This document shows, in pieces, positions 15,277 through 23,449 of a stretch of DNA of 33,967 nt; positions within the stretch are counted from its first letter, which is position 1, and each line of letters begins with the position of its first letter. Source of the DNA: an uncultured Oscillospiraceae bacterium (GTDB taxonomy: Bacteria; Bacillota; Clostridia; Oscillospirales; Oscillospiraceae). The stretch lies in the NCBI GenBank assembly GCA_900768135.1, contig CAAGBT010000047.1, forward strand, positions 1-33,967, given 5' to 3'. The position numbers and the translations under genes are program-made. The notes under the pieces are model-generated. The model searched no databases, was not told the DNA's origin, and was given only the letters and a program-made list of their open reading frames with translations.

Positions 15277-16029
15277 TCATGCCATTTTCTGGTAGAATTC
15301 AAACTCTCCGCCCCAGCGCAGCGTATCGTGGTCGAGCGGGGTGAATTCGTAGGCCACATCGTCATACAGCTCGGAGACTGCAAGATACATCTCCTCGGCG
15401 TCATCGCCTGCAAGCTCGATGCTGCCGCAGTCCACCATAGTGGGATCGCCATCGCCGTCAGGGCGCTCCATCAGCTCCCAGCTGCCGTTTTCATCGATCA
15501 CAATGATGCTGTGCGCGTCAGCCTCGGCGTCCAGATACCAGGTACCCGCCAGCGTCTCAAAGCCGGTGTCGCCGATGTTTTCGCCCGGCGCGTCGCCGGT
15601 CACCTGCGTAAAGGCGCCGAGCGAGGCGATATGCAGCGCGCCGCTCTCATCAAACCAGCTGCGGTACGCCACGCCGTCGTGTTCGTTGTAGAAATAGTTA
15701 TAGTCATACTCCGGCACGTACTGAATGAACCCGCTGGCGGTCACCTCATCGCCGCTGTCGTACAGTGCGAAGCGGACCTCGTCGCCGGCGTCGCTGCTGG
15801 CGACGGCCAGCGTACCGCCGTCCTCTCCGATCCACGCGCCGCCGTAGACGTAGAGTTCCGCCATCTGCTCGCTGTCCTTGACCAGCCCCTCGAAGGAGTC
15901 CGGAACGTCGTACAGCTCGTAATCGCTGCCGTCGTCGCTGTAATCCTCGTTGCTGCCGCCGCAGGCAGCAAGGCTCAGACACAGAGCCGCCGCCAATGCA
16001 AGAGACAAATATTTCTTTAAGCTTTTCAT
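15277..16029 (-). CDS. Secreted lipoprotein with two similar domains (paralogue 2)
   Basis: 250 residues. Signal peptide with lipobox LAAC (Cys23). The mature protein repeats the plan of the next gene: module one begins VYGGAWIGEDGGTLAVASSD, module two LAGTWYLDAEADAHSIIVID, then ENGSWELMERP. It closes with the WGGEFEFYQKM motif. Cysteine is nearly absent after the lipid-attached one, and Asp/Glu/Tyr are abundant, as in exported proteins. SD AAGGAGAAG precedes ATG 16029, 31 nt after the DUF2442 stop. It is a tandem paralogue of 14413-15195; sequence divergence between them is high, so the duplication is old even though one signal-peptide stretch is shared with the third lipoprotein. Confidence 0.82.
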   Translation of the reverse strand: MKSLKKYLSLALAAALCLSLAACGGSNEDYSDDGSDYELYDVPDSFEGLVKDSEQMAELYVYGGAWIGEDGGTLAVASSDAGDEVRFALYDSGDEVTASGFIQYVPEYDYNYFYNEHDGVAYRSWFDESGALHIASLGAFTQVTGDAPGENIGDTGFETLAGTWYLDAEADAHSIIVIDENGSWELMERPDGDGDPTMVDCGSIELAGDDAEEMYLAVSELYDDVAYEFTPLDHDTLRWGGEFEFYQKMA

Positions 16030-16060
16030 CGTTTTCTTCTCCTTTTTCAGATAAGCTGCG

Positions 16061-16300
16061 TCAATGCTCCTGCTCCGCCATGGACAGGATCTCGTCGTGG
16101 CTCATTTCCACATTGCCGAAACGGACAAAGATGCCGTTGGTCACGGCGCTGTTCCACACCTGCGGGTCGGAAAGAGACCGGAAGCGGAACTTGTCCAGAT
16201 ACGGCCGCATATCCAGAAGCAGACGGCTGCCGGAGATGAAATCCACCTGCAAAACGTGGCTGGCCAGCGGCTTGACGGATTCAATATATTTCCGGTCCAA
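16061..16300 (-). CDS. DUF2442 family small protein
   Basis: About 79 residues. It reads YIESVKPLASHVLQVDFISG, then the DUF2442 core LLLDMRPYLDKFRFRSLSDP, and GIFVRFGNVEMSHDEIL. DUF2442 proteins usually combine a small beta domain (response to position of aromatic and polar residues, no catalysis known) with toxin-antitoxin-like or regulatory partners; the role here is unknown. TTG 16300 is preferred because AAAGGGGG precedes it by 7 nt; an in-frame ATG at 16324 lacks an SD. First gene of the minus-strand lipoprotein/LemA operon, divergent from the LuxR gene. Confidence 0.75.
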   Translation of the reverse strand: MDRKYIESVKPLASHVLQVDFISGSRLLLDMRPYLDKFRFRSLSDPQVWNSAVTNGIFVRFGNVEMSHDEILSMAEQEH

Positions 16301-16331
16301 ATGCGCACCCCCTTTCCAGAGCATATAAAAA

Positions 16332-16360
16332 ATCCACGGTACTCCTATGGTACAGTGGAT
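16332..16360. promoter_or_regulatory. Inverted repeat in the divergent intergenic region (ATCCAC..GTGGAT)
   Basis: ATCCAC-g-GTAC-tcctatg-GTAC-a-GTGGAT: 10 of 11 arm positions pair. It lies between the lipoprotein/LemA operon and the LuxR gene, close to the operon start, so it could be a regulator site or an mRNA leader hairpin. I could not place a convincing promoter for the operon here. Confidence 0.5.
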
Positions 16361-16376
16361 ATGAGCGGATAACCAT

Positions 16377-16389
16377 TAACAAGTTGTTA
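16377..16389. promoter_or_regulatory. Inverted repeat TAACAA-g-TTGTTA
   Basis: Perfect 6-1-6 dyad about 100 bp upstream of the LuxR-gene promoter, in the region shared with the divergent operon. Possible operator; no known regulator assigned. Confidence 0.4.
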
Positions 16390-16482
16390 GGTTTCCGCCG
16401 CCGACGGAGCAGGAGATACGGCAAAGCCCGGCGGAGCGGACTTTTCCAGGCCGGAGCGGGCGGAAAAATGCCGAAAATAAGA

Positions 16483-16511
16483 TTTACACCCCGTGAAAAA
16501 TCCGGTATACT
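16483..16511 (+). promoter_or_regulatory. Promoter of the MalT-like LuxR regulator gene
   Basis: -35 TTTACA (16483-16488), 17-bp spacer, -10 TATACT (16506-16511), 35 bp before the ATG. Confidence 0.8.
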
Positions 16512-16545
16512 GAAAAAAACGGCGGAAACAGACAGGAGAAGCACT

Positions 16546-19026
16546 ATGCCAAAGCCGAAATGGAACCTGAATGCGATCTACATATCCGAGCGGCTGCAGG
16601 AGAGCCTGCGGCCCATCTCCCGCTGCGCCCTGACTACGGTGGTGGCCCCCATGGGATACGGAAAGACCACGGCGGTGGAGTGGTATCTTGCGGAACGGGC
16701 CAGAACGGAGGCGGCGCGCGTCATCCGCGTCAGCGTGTACTCCGGCAATCTGGCCATTTTCTGGAGGAACGCGCAGGACGCCTTTGCGCGGGCCGGCTTC
16801 GGCTTTCTGCGGGAGTGCGCCTGCCCTGCGGATGAAGCCGGCGGCGGCCTGCTGGTCGAGGAGCTTTGCCACGCGCTGGCGGGAGAACGCCCCTGCTATC
16901 TTTTCCTCGATGATTTTCACCTGCTGACGGACAGGCGCGTCCCCGGCTTTCTCTGTATGCTGGCGGGGCGGCTGCCTTCCAACGTTCACCTGATCGTCGC
17001 CAGCAGGGATTTTTTCCTGCCGGCCGCCGGGCTGATCCGGCTGGGCGGAAAGCTTTATCAGATCGGCGCGGAGCAGCTCCGGCTGAACCACACGGAGCTG
17101 GCCGTCTACACGAGCCGGTGCGGCGCGGGACTTTCCGACGAGCAGATCGAAACGCTGCTCTATTACAGCGAGGGATGGTTCTCCGCCGTCTACCTGAACC
17201 TGCGGATGCTTTTCGAGCAGGGCGCGCTGCCCGACCGCGGCTCTGATATTTCCGCCATTTTTACCGCCGCCATGATCGACCCGCTTCCGGAAAGGCCTCG
17301 GGAGTTTCTGACCGTTATGGGACTTGCCGATGAGTTTACTGTGGAAATGGCGCGGTTCGTTACGGAGGATGCGGATGCAGCGGAGCTTCTGGCTGCGCTG
17401 ACAGGGCAGAACGCATTTGTCAAGTGCCTGCCGGACGGCGTGACCTACCGCTTTCACCACATGATGAAGGAGTGCGCGCTGCGCTCGTTTCTCCGGCTGC
17501 CGCCGGAGCGTCAGGCCGCTTACCAGGAGCGCTTCGGCGCGTGGTACGAGGGGCATGGGCAGTATCTTCACGCCATGGCCGCCTACCGGCAGAGCGGCGA
17601 TTACGACGCTCTGCTGCGCACGGTACAGGAGGATGCGGGCATCCTCCTGACCGCTCTGGACCCGACGGAGGTGCTGGCTGCGCTGGACGAATGCCCCGTT
17701 TCCGTTCTGAAGAAGCGCCCGCCGGCGCTTCTTGTGCTGATGCGCAGTATGTTCAACTGGCGGAACATTCCCAAAATGCTGGAGCTCAAGGCGCTGCTGC
17801 TGACCGCCATCGGCGAGCATCCGGAGCTTTCCGCCGGGGAGCGGGGCAACCTGCTGGGGGAATGCGACCTGATCATGAGCTTCCTCTGCTACAACGATAT
17901 CAGCGCCATGAGCCGCCTGCACCGCAGCGCCAGCGCACAGATGTCCCGCCCCGCTGTCAGCATCCAGTCCGGCGGCGGCTGGACCTTCGGCTCGCCCTCC
18001 GTTCTGATGATGTTCTACCGGGGAGCGGGGGAGCTGGAAAGCGAGCTTGCCGAAATGGACGAGTGTATGCCCCACTACTATAAGATCACGGGGAACCATG
18101 GGCAGGGTGCGGAAACCATCATGCGGGCGGAGGCGGCCTTTGTGCAGGGGCGCTTTACCGACGCCTATATTGCGCTGGAGCAGGCCTACGCCCAGATCCA
18201 GAACAATGGGCAGGAAAATATGGCGCTGTGCTGCGACTTTCTGGCGTGGCGGCTCTCCTGCTTTCTGGACATCAGGCAGCGCTGCACGCTGAACGAGCGC
18301 CGCAGCGAGCTGCTGCGGCACCATAACGCGGCGTGGCTGAACATCTGGAATGCGGCCTCTGCCTATTATTATGCCGTGCGCGGCGAACCGGACAGAATCC
18401 CGGCGATCTTCGCGCAGCACCGCCTCTCTGCGGTCAATACGCTCGCGCCGGGCAAGCCCATGATCGAGATGATCGAAAATCAGGTCAGCCTTGCCCAGGG
18501 CGACTATGCCAGGGTCATCGGCCGCAGCGAGGGACTGCTGGCGCTGTGCGAGGGGATGCACTATGCGCTGGTGGCGATGCACATCCGCATCCAGACGGCG
18601 GCTGCCTATGAGATGCTGGGGAAGCATCCGGAGGCGCGGGCCATGCTGGAGCAGGCGCTGGCAGACGCCGGGCCGGACGGTATCGCGCTCCCCTTTGCGG
18701 AAAATTATCCATATTTAAGGCATCTGCTGGCGGAGCGGCTGCAAACCGGGCTGACCGCGCAGATCATCGAGTTCGGCGAGATGGCCGAGCGGCGCAGGGC
18801 CGGGGAGACCTGTCCGGCGGCGCTGGCCGCGCTGACGGAGCGGGAATACGAGATCGTAAAGCTGATCGCCCGGCGTATGAGCAACCGCGAGATCGCGGAG
18901 AAGCTCTACCTCTCCGAGGGCAGCGTCCGGCAGTATATCAATCAGATCTACGGCAAGCTTCAGCTCGAAGGAGAGCCGAGGACAAAAAGGAAACGGCTAC
19001 TGGCCCTGCTGCCCGGCGCGCCCTGA
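16546..19026 (+). CDS. MalT-like ATP-binding LuxR family transcriptional regulator (LAL/STAND type)
   Basis: 826 residues from ATG 16546 (SD AGGAGAA); the frame is open upstream but crosses the promoter. Domains in order: Walker A APMGYGKT (34-41) and Walker B CYLFLDDFHLL (117-127) of a STAND NTPase, a long helical TPR-like sensor region (about 350-750), and a C-terminal LuxR helix-turn-helix (763-820: LTEREYEIVKLIARRMSNRE, then LSEGSVRQYINQIYGKL). Such proteins oligomerise with ATP on binding an inducer and activate promoters. It is divergent from the lipoprotein/LemA operon, which is its most likely target. A GCGGCG/CGCCGC hairpin with TTT follows at 19030-19048. Confidence 0.9.
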   Translation: MPKPKWNLNAIYISERLQESLRPISRCALTTVVAPMGYGKTTAVEWYLAERARTEAARVIRVSVYSGNLAIFWRNAQDAFARAGFGFLRECACPADEAGGGLLVEELCHALAGERPCYLFLDDFHLLTDRRVPGFLCMLAGRLPSNVHLIVASRDFFLPAAGLIRLGGKLYQIGAEQLRLNHTELAVYTSRCGAGLSDEQIETLLYYSEGWFSAVYLNLRMLFEQGALPDRGSDISAIFTAAMIDPLPERPREFLTVMGLADEFTVEMARFVTEDADAAELLAALTGQNAFVKCLPDGVTYRFHHMMKECALRSFLRLPPERQAAYQERFGAWYEGHGQYLHAMAAYRQSGDYDALLRTVQEDAGILLTALDPTEVLAALDECPVSVLKKRPPALLVLMRSMFNWRNIPKMLELKALLLTAIGEHPELSAGERGNLLGECDLIMSFLCYNDISAMSRLHRSASAQMSRPAVSIQSGGGWTFGSPSVLMMFYRGAGELESELAEMDECMPHYYKITGNHGQGAETIMRAEAAFVQGRFTDAYIALEQAYAQIQNNGQENMALCCDFLAWRLSCFLDIRQRCTLNERRSELLRHHNAAWLNIWNAASAYYYAVRGEPDRIPAIFAQHRLSAVNTLAPGKPMIEMIENQVSLAQGDYARVIGRSEGLLALCEGMHYALVAMHIRIQTAAAYEMLGKHPEARAMLEQALADAGPDGIALPFAENYPYLRHLLAERLQTGLTAQIIEFGEMAERRRAGETCPAALAALTEREYEIVKLIARRMSNREIAEKLYLSEGSVRQYINQIYGKLQLEGEPRTKRKRLLALLPGAP

Positions 19027-19029
19027 CGG

Positions 19030-19048
19030 GCGGCGCTTTCGCCGCTTT
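19030..19048 (+). terminator. Short terminator after the LuxR gene
   Basis: GCGGCG-CTTT-CGCCGC followed by TTTCC; modest T-run. The longer hairpin at 19078-19113 may back it up. Confidence 0.5.
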
Positions 19049-19077
19049 CCATGCTGCCTTTGCTGAGCCGGAAAAAG

Positions 19078-19113
19078 AAAAGCGCTGCAATTCCTCGGAA
19101 TTGCAGCGCTTTT
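19078..19113 (-). terminator. Terminator of tRNA-Arg (bidirectional)
   Basis: Perfect 17-nt arms AAAAGCGCTGCAATTCC / GGAATTGCAGCGCTTTT with TC at the centre. On the minus strand it begins at the last base of the tRNA CCA and ends in TTTTCTTTTTC. On the plus strand it can stop read-through from the LuxR gene. Confidence 0.9.
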
Positions 19114-19189
19114 GGCACGCCTGAGCGGATTCGAACCGCTGGCCTTCCGCTTAGGAGGCGGACGCTCTATCCAGCTGAGCTACAGGCGC
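19113..19189 (-). tRNA. tRNA-Arg (anticodon CCT)
   Basis: Minus-strand cloverleaf. Acceptor stem GCGCCTG / CAGGCGT (one G-U pair), D arm with GCTCAGCTGGATAGAGC, anticodon stem TCCGC/GCGGA with loop CTCCTAA giving CCT (reads AGG), T arm with GGTTCGAATCC, discriminator G and an encoded CCA (19113-19115 read in reverse). Length 77 nt. Monocistronic, with a terminator stem abutting the CCA. Confidence 0.95.
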
Positions 19190-19341
19190 GTGTTATGCAG
19201 TTGAGTAAAAGCAACGGCGGCGGATGCCCTTGGTCAGCTGAGCTGAAGGGATGCTTCTGCGCTATTTTACCCTTTTACCCTGCCGTTTGTCAATGCCTGA
19301 TTTGCGCTGCGCGATATGCCGCCGGAGACGGCAAAAGATGC

Positions 19342-19370
19342 TTGTATTCAGCGCGCCGCTCCGCTATAAT
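19342..19370 (+). promoter_or_regulatory. Promoter of pepF
   Basis: -35 TTGTAT (19342-19347), 17-bp spacer, consensus -10 TATAAT (19365-19370). The short leader contains a very stable hairpin CCGCCCGCG-ctg-CGCGGGCGG (19386-19406), well before the SD AAAAAGGA. Confidence 0.82.
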
Positions 19371-19438
19371 GATAGCTGGATACAGCCGCCCGCGCTGCGC
19401 GGGCGGATTACGAAAACAATAAAAAGGACGGTAAACAT

Positions 19439-21241
19439 ATGGACGGTAAGACGATTCTGAACCGCAGCGAGGTGCCTGAGGAGTTCACCTGGGATCTGAG
19501 CGATGTATTTGCCAGCGACGAGGCGTGGAGCAAAGAGCTGGAGGCGCTCAAGGCCTGCCCCGAGCGCCTGGCAGCTTACGCGGGAACGCTTGGCAAAAGC
19601 GCGGAAACGCTGCTGGAGTGGTTCCGGCTGAACGATGAACTGAACGTGAGGGTCTCCAAGCTTGTGCAGTATGCCAGCTGCCGCGGCGATCAGGACGTGG
19701 GCAACTCCTTCTACCAGGGAATGCGCAGCAAAGCGTTTTCCATGGCGGTCGCGCTTGGCAGCGCCGGCGCTTTTGAAGCCAGCGAGATCATGGCCATCCC
19801 GGACGAAACGCTTGCGCGCTTTTATGCGGAAGCGCCCGCACTCGAAACCTACCGGCGCAACATTGAAAAGCTGCGCCGCCGCAAGGCGCACATCCTCTCG
19901 CCTGAGTGCGAAAAGCTGCTTGCCGCCGCAGGCGAGATCAGCGAAAGCCCCTCCAACACGTTCAGTATGTTCCACAACGCCGATATGCGCTACCCGGATG
20001 CGACGGACGCCGGGGGCGAGGCGCACACGCTGACGGACGGCACCTTTGTCCCCCTGCTGATGAGCGCCGACCGCACGCTGCGTGAAAACGCCTTCAAGGC
20101 TTATTACAAGCGCGCGGGCGAGTTCCGCAATACCTACGCCTCCACCCTGGACGCGCAGTTCAAGCAGCTCAAATTCTTTGCCGACGCGCGCCATTACGAC
20201 ACGACCCTTGCCGCGTCCCTCGACGTGACTGAGGTGCCGACTGAGGTCTACACGAATCTCATCGACGCGGTACACGGCAACCTTGACAAAATGTACCGCT
20301 ACGTCGCCCTGCGCAAGAAGATCTTGGGCGTGGACGAGCTGCACATGTACGACGTCTATACGCCGATCGTTGCGGATGCCGATGCGGAGATATCCTATGA
20401 AGAAGCGAAGCAGACCGTGCTGGAAGCGCTTGCCGTTCTTGGCAGCGACTATACCGATGTGCTGAAAGATGGCTTTGACCACCGCTGGATCGACGTGTAT
20501 GAAAACACCGGCAAGCGCGGCGGCGCTTACTGCACCGGCAGCGGCTGGCCGCACCCCTATGTTCTGCTGAACCACAAGGACAACCTTGACAGTATGTTCA
20601 CCCTTGCCCACGAGATGGGCCACGCCATGCACACCTGGCACTCCTGCAAGTACCAGCCGGTGAACACGGCGGAGTATGTCATCTTCGTCGCTGAGGTCGC
20701 CTCCACCTGCAACGAGATTCTCCTGATGCGCCATCTTCTCGGCAAGACCGGCGACCGCAGGCAGCGCGCGTATCTTATCAACCACTTCCTCGACCAGTTC
20801 AAGGGGACCGTCTACCGCCAGACGATGTTCGCCGAGTTCGAACTCGCCATGGGCAGAATGATCGAGAGCGGCGAGGCGCTCACTGCCGACGCGCTGAGCG
20901 CGAAGTACCACGAGCTGAACAAGCTCTACTTCGGCCCGGATATGGTCTCCGATGATGAGATCGCGCTGGAGTGGACGCGCATCCCGCACTTCTACTACAA
21001 TTACTACGTTTTCCAGTATGCGACCAGCTTCTCCGCTGCGGTGGCCATCGCCAACCGCATCCTGCGCGAGGGGGAGAGCGCCGTGAAGGACTACAAAAAG
21101 TTCCTCTCCGGCGGCTGCTCCAAGGAGCCTGTCGAGCTGCTGCGCGATATGGGCGTTGATATGCGCACCGCAGCGCCGATCAACGACGCGCTGGCGCTCT
21201 TCGGCGAGCTGATCGACGAGCTGAGCGGGCTGCTTGACTAA
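19439..21241 (+). CDS. pepF: Oligoendopeptidase F (M3 zinc metallopeptidase)
   Basis: 600 residues, the usual PepF length. The zinc motif is HEMGH (391-395), with the third ligand Glu419 in FVAEVASTCNE. The N-terminal lobe begins EVPEEFTWDLSDVFASDEAW, as in PepF. The C-terminal region has HFYYNYYVFQYATSFSAA, the substrate-lid segment of the family. It degrades oligopeptides of roughly 7-17 residues in the cytosol; no signal peptide is present. Own promoter upstream and a strong terminator downstream, so it is monocistronic. Confidence 0.96.
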   Translation: MDGKTILNRSEVPEEFTWDLSDVFASDEAWSKELEALKACPERLAAYAGTLGKSAETLLEWFRLNDELNVRVSKLVQYASCRGDQDVGNSFYQGMRSKAFSMAVALGSAGAFEASEIMAIPDETLARFYAEAPALETYRRNIEKLRRRKAHILSPECEKLLAAAGEISESPSNTFSMFHNADMRYPDATDAGGEAHTLTDGTFVPLLMSADRTLRENAFKAYYKRAGEFRNTYASTLDAQFKQLKFFADARHYDTTLAASLDVTEVPTEVYTNLIDAVHGNLDKMYRYVALRKKILGVDELHMYDVYTPIVADADAEISYEEAKQTVLEALAVLGSDYTDVLKDGFDHRWIDVYENTGKRGGAYCTGSGWPHPYVLLNHKDNLDSMFTLAHEMGHAMHTWHSCKYQPVNTAEYVIFVAEVASTCNEILLMRHLLGKTGDRRQRAYLINHFLDQFKGTVYRQTMFAEFELAMGRMIESGEALTADALSAKYHELNKLYFGPDMVSDDEIALEWTRIPHFYYNYYVFQYATSFSAAVAIANRILREGESAVKDYKKFLSGGCSKEPVELLRDMGVDMRTAAPINDALALFGELIDELSGLLD

Positions 21242-21259
21242 AATGGCATAAGACCGGCT

Positions 21260-21293
21260 GCCGCCTGCCCTTTTGGGCAGGCGGCCTCTTTTT
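21260..21293 (+). terminator. Terminator of pepF
   Basis: GCCGCCTGCCC-TTTT-GGGCAGGCGGC, 11-bp perfect stem followed by CTCTTTTT. Confidence 0.95.
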
Positions 21294-21336
21294 CTGATTT
21301 TTTCTGCAAAAGAGACAAAAAATCTTGCCAAAAACC

Positions 21337-21365
21337 TTGCAAACGGCGCTTCGGCAGAATATACT
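21337..21365 (+). promoter_or_regulatory. Promoter of typA
   Basis: -35 TTGCAA (21337-21342), 17-bp spacer, -10 TATACT (21360-21365). Confidence 0.8.
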
Positions 21366-21432
21366 ATTACAGTTCAAAATTTACGCCTGAAACGACGAGA
21401 TCCCTGCCAGCGGCAGGAAGGAGAGATAACCT

Positions 21433-23271
21433 ATGCAGAACAACAAGCTTCGCAACGTTGCCATCATCGCCCACGTTGACCACGGCAAGACCACCCTCGT
21501 GGACGAGATGCTCAAGCAGGGCGGCGTTTACCGCGAAAACCAGGAGGTCGTGGACCGTGTGATGGACTCCAACGATCTCGAGCGCGAGCGCGGCATCACC
21601 ATCCTTGCCAAGAATACCGCCATCCGTTACGGCGACACCAAGATTAACATCGTTGACACCCCGGGCCATGCCGACTTTGGCGGCGAGGTCGAGCGCATCC
21701 TCAAAATGGTCAACGGCGTTATCCTCCTTGTCGATGCCGCCGAGGGTCCCATGCCGCAGACCCGCTTCGTTCTTTCCCGCGCGCTGGAGCTGGGACACCG
21801 CGTGATCGTCGTCGTCAACAAGATCGACCGCCCCGATCAGCGCATCCATGAGGTCGTGGACGAGGTGCTGGAGCTGCTGATGGATCTTGACGCCACGCCC
21901 GAGCAGCTCGACTCCCCGATGCTGTTCTGCTCCGGCCGCAACGGCACGGCCTCTTACTCGCCCGATGTGCCGGGGACGGATCTCAAGCCCCTGTTCGATA
22001 CCATTCTCGAATATATCCCCGCGCCGGAGGCCGATGTGGACGCGCCGTTCCAGATGCTCGTTTCCGCTATCGACTATAACGAATATGTCGGCCGTATGGC
22101 CATTGGCCGCATCGAGCGCGGCACGCTCCGGCAGAACCAGGAGATCGCCGTGTGCAACTATCATGCGCCCGACGCCGCTCCCAAAAAGGCCAAGGCCGTC
22201 TCCATGTACGAGTTTGAAGGGCTTGCCAAGAATCCTGTTACCGAGTCTACCGCGGGCAATATCATCTGCCTCTCCGGTATCGGCGACATCACCATCGGAG
22301 ATACCATCTGCGCGCCGGACTGCGTGGAGCCGCTGCCCTTTGTCAAGATCTCCGCGCCCACGATGGAGATGACGTTTTCCATCAACGATTCGCCCTACGC
22401 CGGGCGCGAGGGCAAGTTCGTCACCTCCCGCCAGCTGCGCGACCGCCTTTTCCGCGAAACGCTCAAGGATGTGTCCCTGCGCGTTACGGAGCTGGAGGGT
22501 TCCACGGATGCGTTCAACGTCGCCGGCCGCGGCGAAATGTCGCTGTCCATCCTCATCGAGACGATGCGCCGCGAAGGGTATGAGTTCCAGGTCTCGCCCC
22601 CGCGCGTGCTGTCCCAGACGATCGACGGCAAAAAGTGCGAGCCGATCGAGCGCCTTGTGTGCGATGTGCCGCAGGAATATGTCGGCGCGGTCATCGAAAA
22701 GCTCGGCGCCCGCAAGGGCGACCTTGCCGAAATGACGCCCATCGGCAGCCGCATGAAGCTCGAATTCCTCATCCCCGCGCGCGGCCTGTTCGGCTACCGC
22801 AATGAGTTTCTCACCGATACCAAGGGCGAGGGCATCATGGCGAGTGTGTTTGATTCCTACGCGCCCTACAAGGGTGAGCTTGCCCGCCGTAACACCGGCT
22901 CGCTCGTTGCGTCCGAAACCGGCACCTCCATCACCTATGGCCTCTTCAACGCGCAGGAGCGCGGCGTGCTGTTCATCGGCGCGGGCGTCGATGTGTACGA
23001 GGGCATGGTTGTCGGTCAGTCTCCCAAGCAGGAGGACATCACCGTTAACGTCTGCAAGAAGAAGCAGCTGACGAATATGCGCGCCTCTGGCTCGGACGAT
23101 GCGCTGCGCCTCGTCCCGCCCAGGCAGATGAGCCTGGAGCAGTGCCTTGAGTTCCTCGCCGACGACGAGCTGCTCGAGGTCACGCCGAAGAACCTCCGCA
23201 TCCGCAAGACGATCCTCAACAAGAAGATGCGCATGAAGGCGAGCCACGGCAATAAGAAGGTTTTGCAGTAA
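21433..23271 (+). CDS. typA: Ribosome-associated translational GTPase TypA/BipA
   Basis: 612 residues, full length. GTPase motifs: G1 AHVDHGKTT (13-21), G2 RGIT (53-56), G3 DTPGH (75-79), G4 NKID. The ATERGITI-type EF-Tu/EF-G block is followed by TypA-specific C-terminal sequence (RMKLEFLIPARGLFGYRNEF, then GEGIMASVFDSY and ERGVLFIGAGVDVYEGMVVG). It binds the 70S ribosome and helps translation and large-subunit assembly under stress or cold. SD AGGAAGGAGAG, own promoter and terminator. Confidence 0.97.
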   Translation: MQNNKLRNVAIIAHVDHGKTTLVDEMLKQGGVYRENQEVVDRVMDSNDLERERGITILAKNTAIRYGDTKINIVDTPGHADFGGEVERILKMVNGVILLVDAAEGPMPQTRFVLSRALELGHRVIVVVNKIDRPDQRIHEVVDEVLELLMDLDATPEQLDSPMLFCSGRNGTASYSPDVPGTDLKPLFDTILEYIPAPEADVDAPFQMLVSAIDYNEYVGRMAIGRIERGTLRQNQEIAVCNYHAPDAAPKKAKAVSMYEFEGLAKNPVTESTAGNIICLSGIGDITIGDTICAPDCVEPLPFVKISAPTMEMTFSINDSPYAGREGKFVTSRQLRDRLFRETLKDVSLRVTELEGSTDAFNVAGRGEMSLSILIETMRREGYEFQVSPPRVLSQTIDGKKCEPIERLVCDVPQEYVGAVIEKLGARKGDLAEMTPIGSRMKLEFLIPARGLFGYRNEFLTDTKGEGIMASVFDSYAPYKGELARRNTGSLVASETGTSITYGLFNAQERGVLFIGAGVDVYEGMVVGQSPKQEDITVNVCKKKQLTNMRASGSDDALRLVPPRQMSLEQCLEFLADDELLEVTPKNLRIRKTILNKKMRMKASHGNKKVLQ

Positions 23272-23282
23272 CGCAAATAGAG

Positions 23283-23312
23283 AAGCGACGGCTGAAAAAG
23301 CCGTCGCTTTTT
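23283..23312 (+). terminator. Terminator of typA
   Basis: AAGCGACGGCT-gaaaa-AGCCGTCGCTT followed by TTT. Confidence 0.93.
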
Positions 23313-23319
23313 GATTTTC

Positions 23320-23448
23320 TGCACGAAAGTGCAGGGGGAGAGCGGCGCCGGTGGCGCTGCACGGAGCGAGGGGGAGGTTCTCTTTCAAAAGAACCATCCT
23401 TTTACGCGCCCCTGCGCGGCGCAGGCCCCCCGCCGCTCGATGAGCGGC
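23320..23448. repeat. Row of four hairpins between typA and the DUF2461 gene
   Basis: Within 130 bp: TGCAC-gaaa-GTGCA (23320-23333), GGTTCT...AGAACC (23376-23395), CCTGC...GCAGG (23411-23425) and GCCGCTC-gat-GAGCGGC (23432-23448). No gene is visible. The last ones lie just past the DUF2461 stop and may end its transcript; the rest is unexplained and has the look of a dispersed intergenic element. Confidence 0.6.
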
Positions 23449-23449
23449 A

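Noticed and set aside
16387..18627. 746-codon open frame antisense to the LuxR gene, and similar long antisense frames at 4930-6561, 10602-11915, 13579-15213, 19364-21331 and 21367-23397
   Set aside because: They mirror real genes with recognisable domains. Their translations are rich in His, Arg, Gln and Gly without motifs, the usual effect of GC-rich third positions.
19199..19260. Second tRNA fragment or attachment-site duplicate beside tRNA-Arg
   Set aside because: Only about 10 nt (CAGCTGAGCT) match the D-arm, and that string is nearly self-complementary; no integrase or longer repeat is present.
19051..19422. 123-codon frame across the tRNA region
   Set aside because: It runs antisense through the tRNA and its terminator and has no SD or family features.
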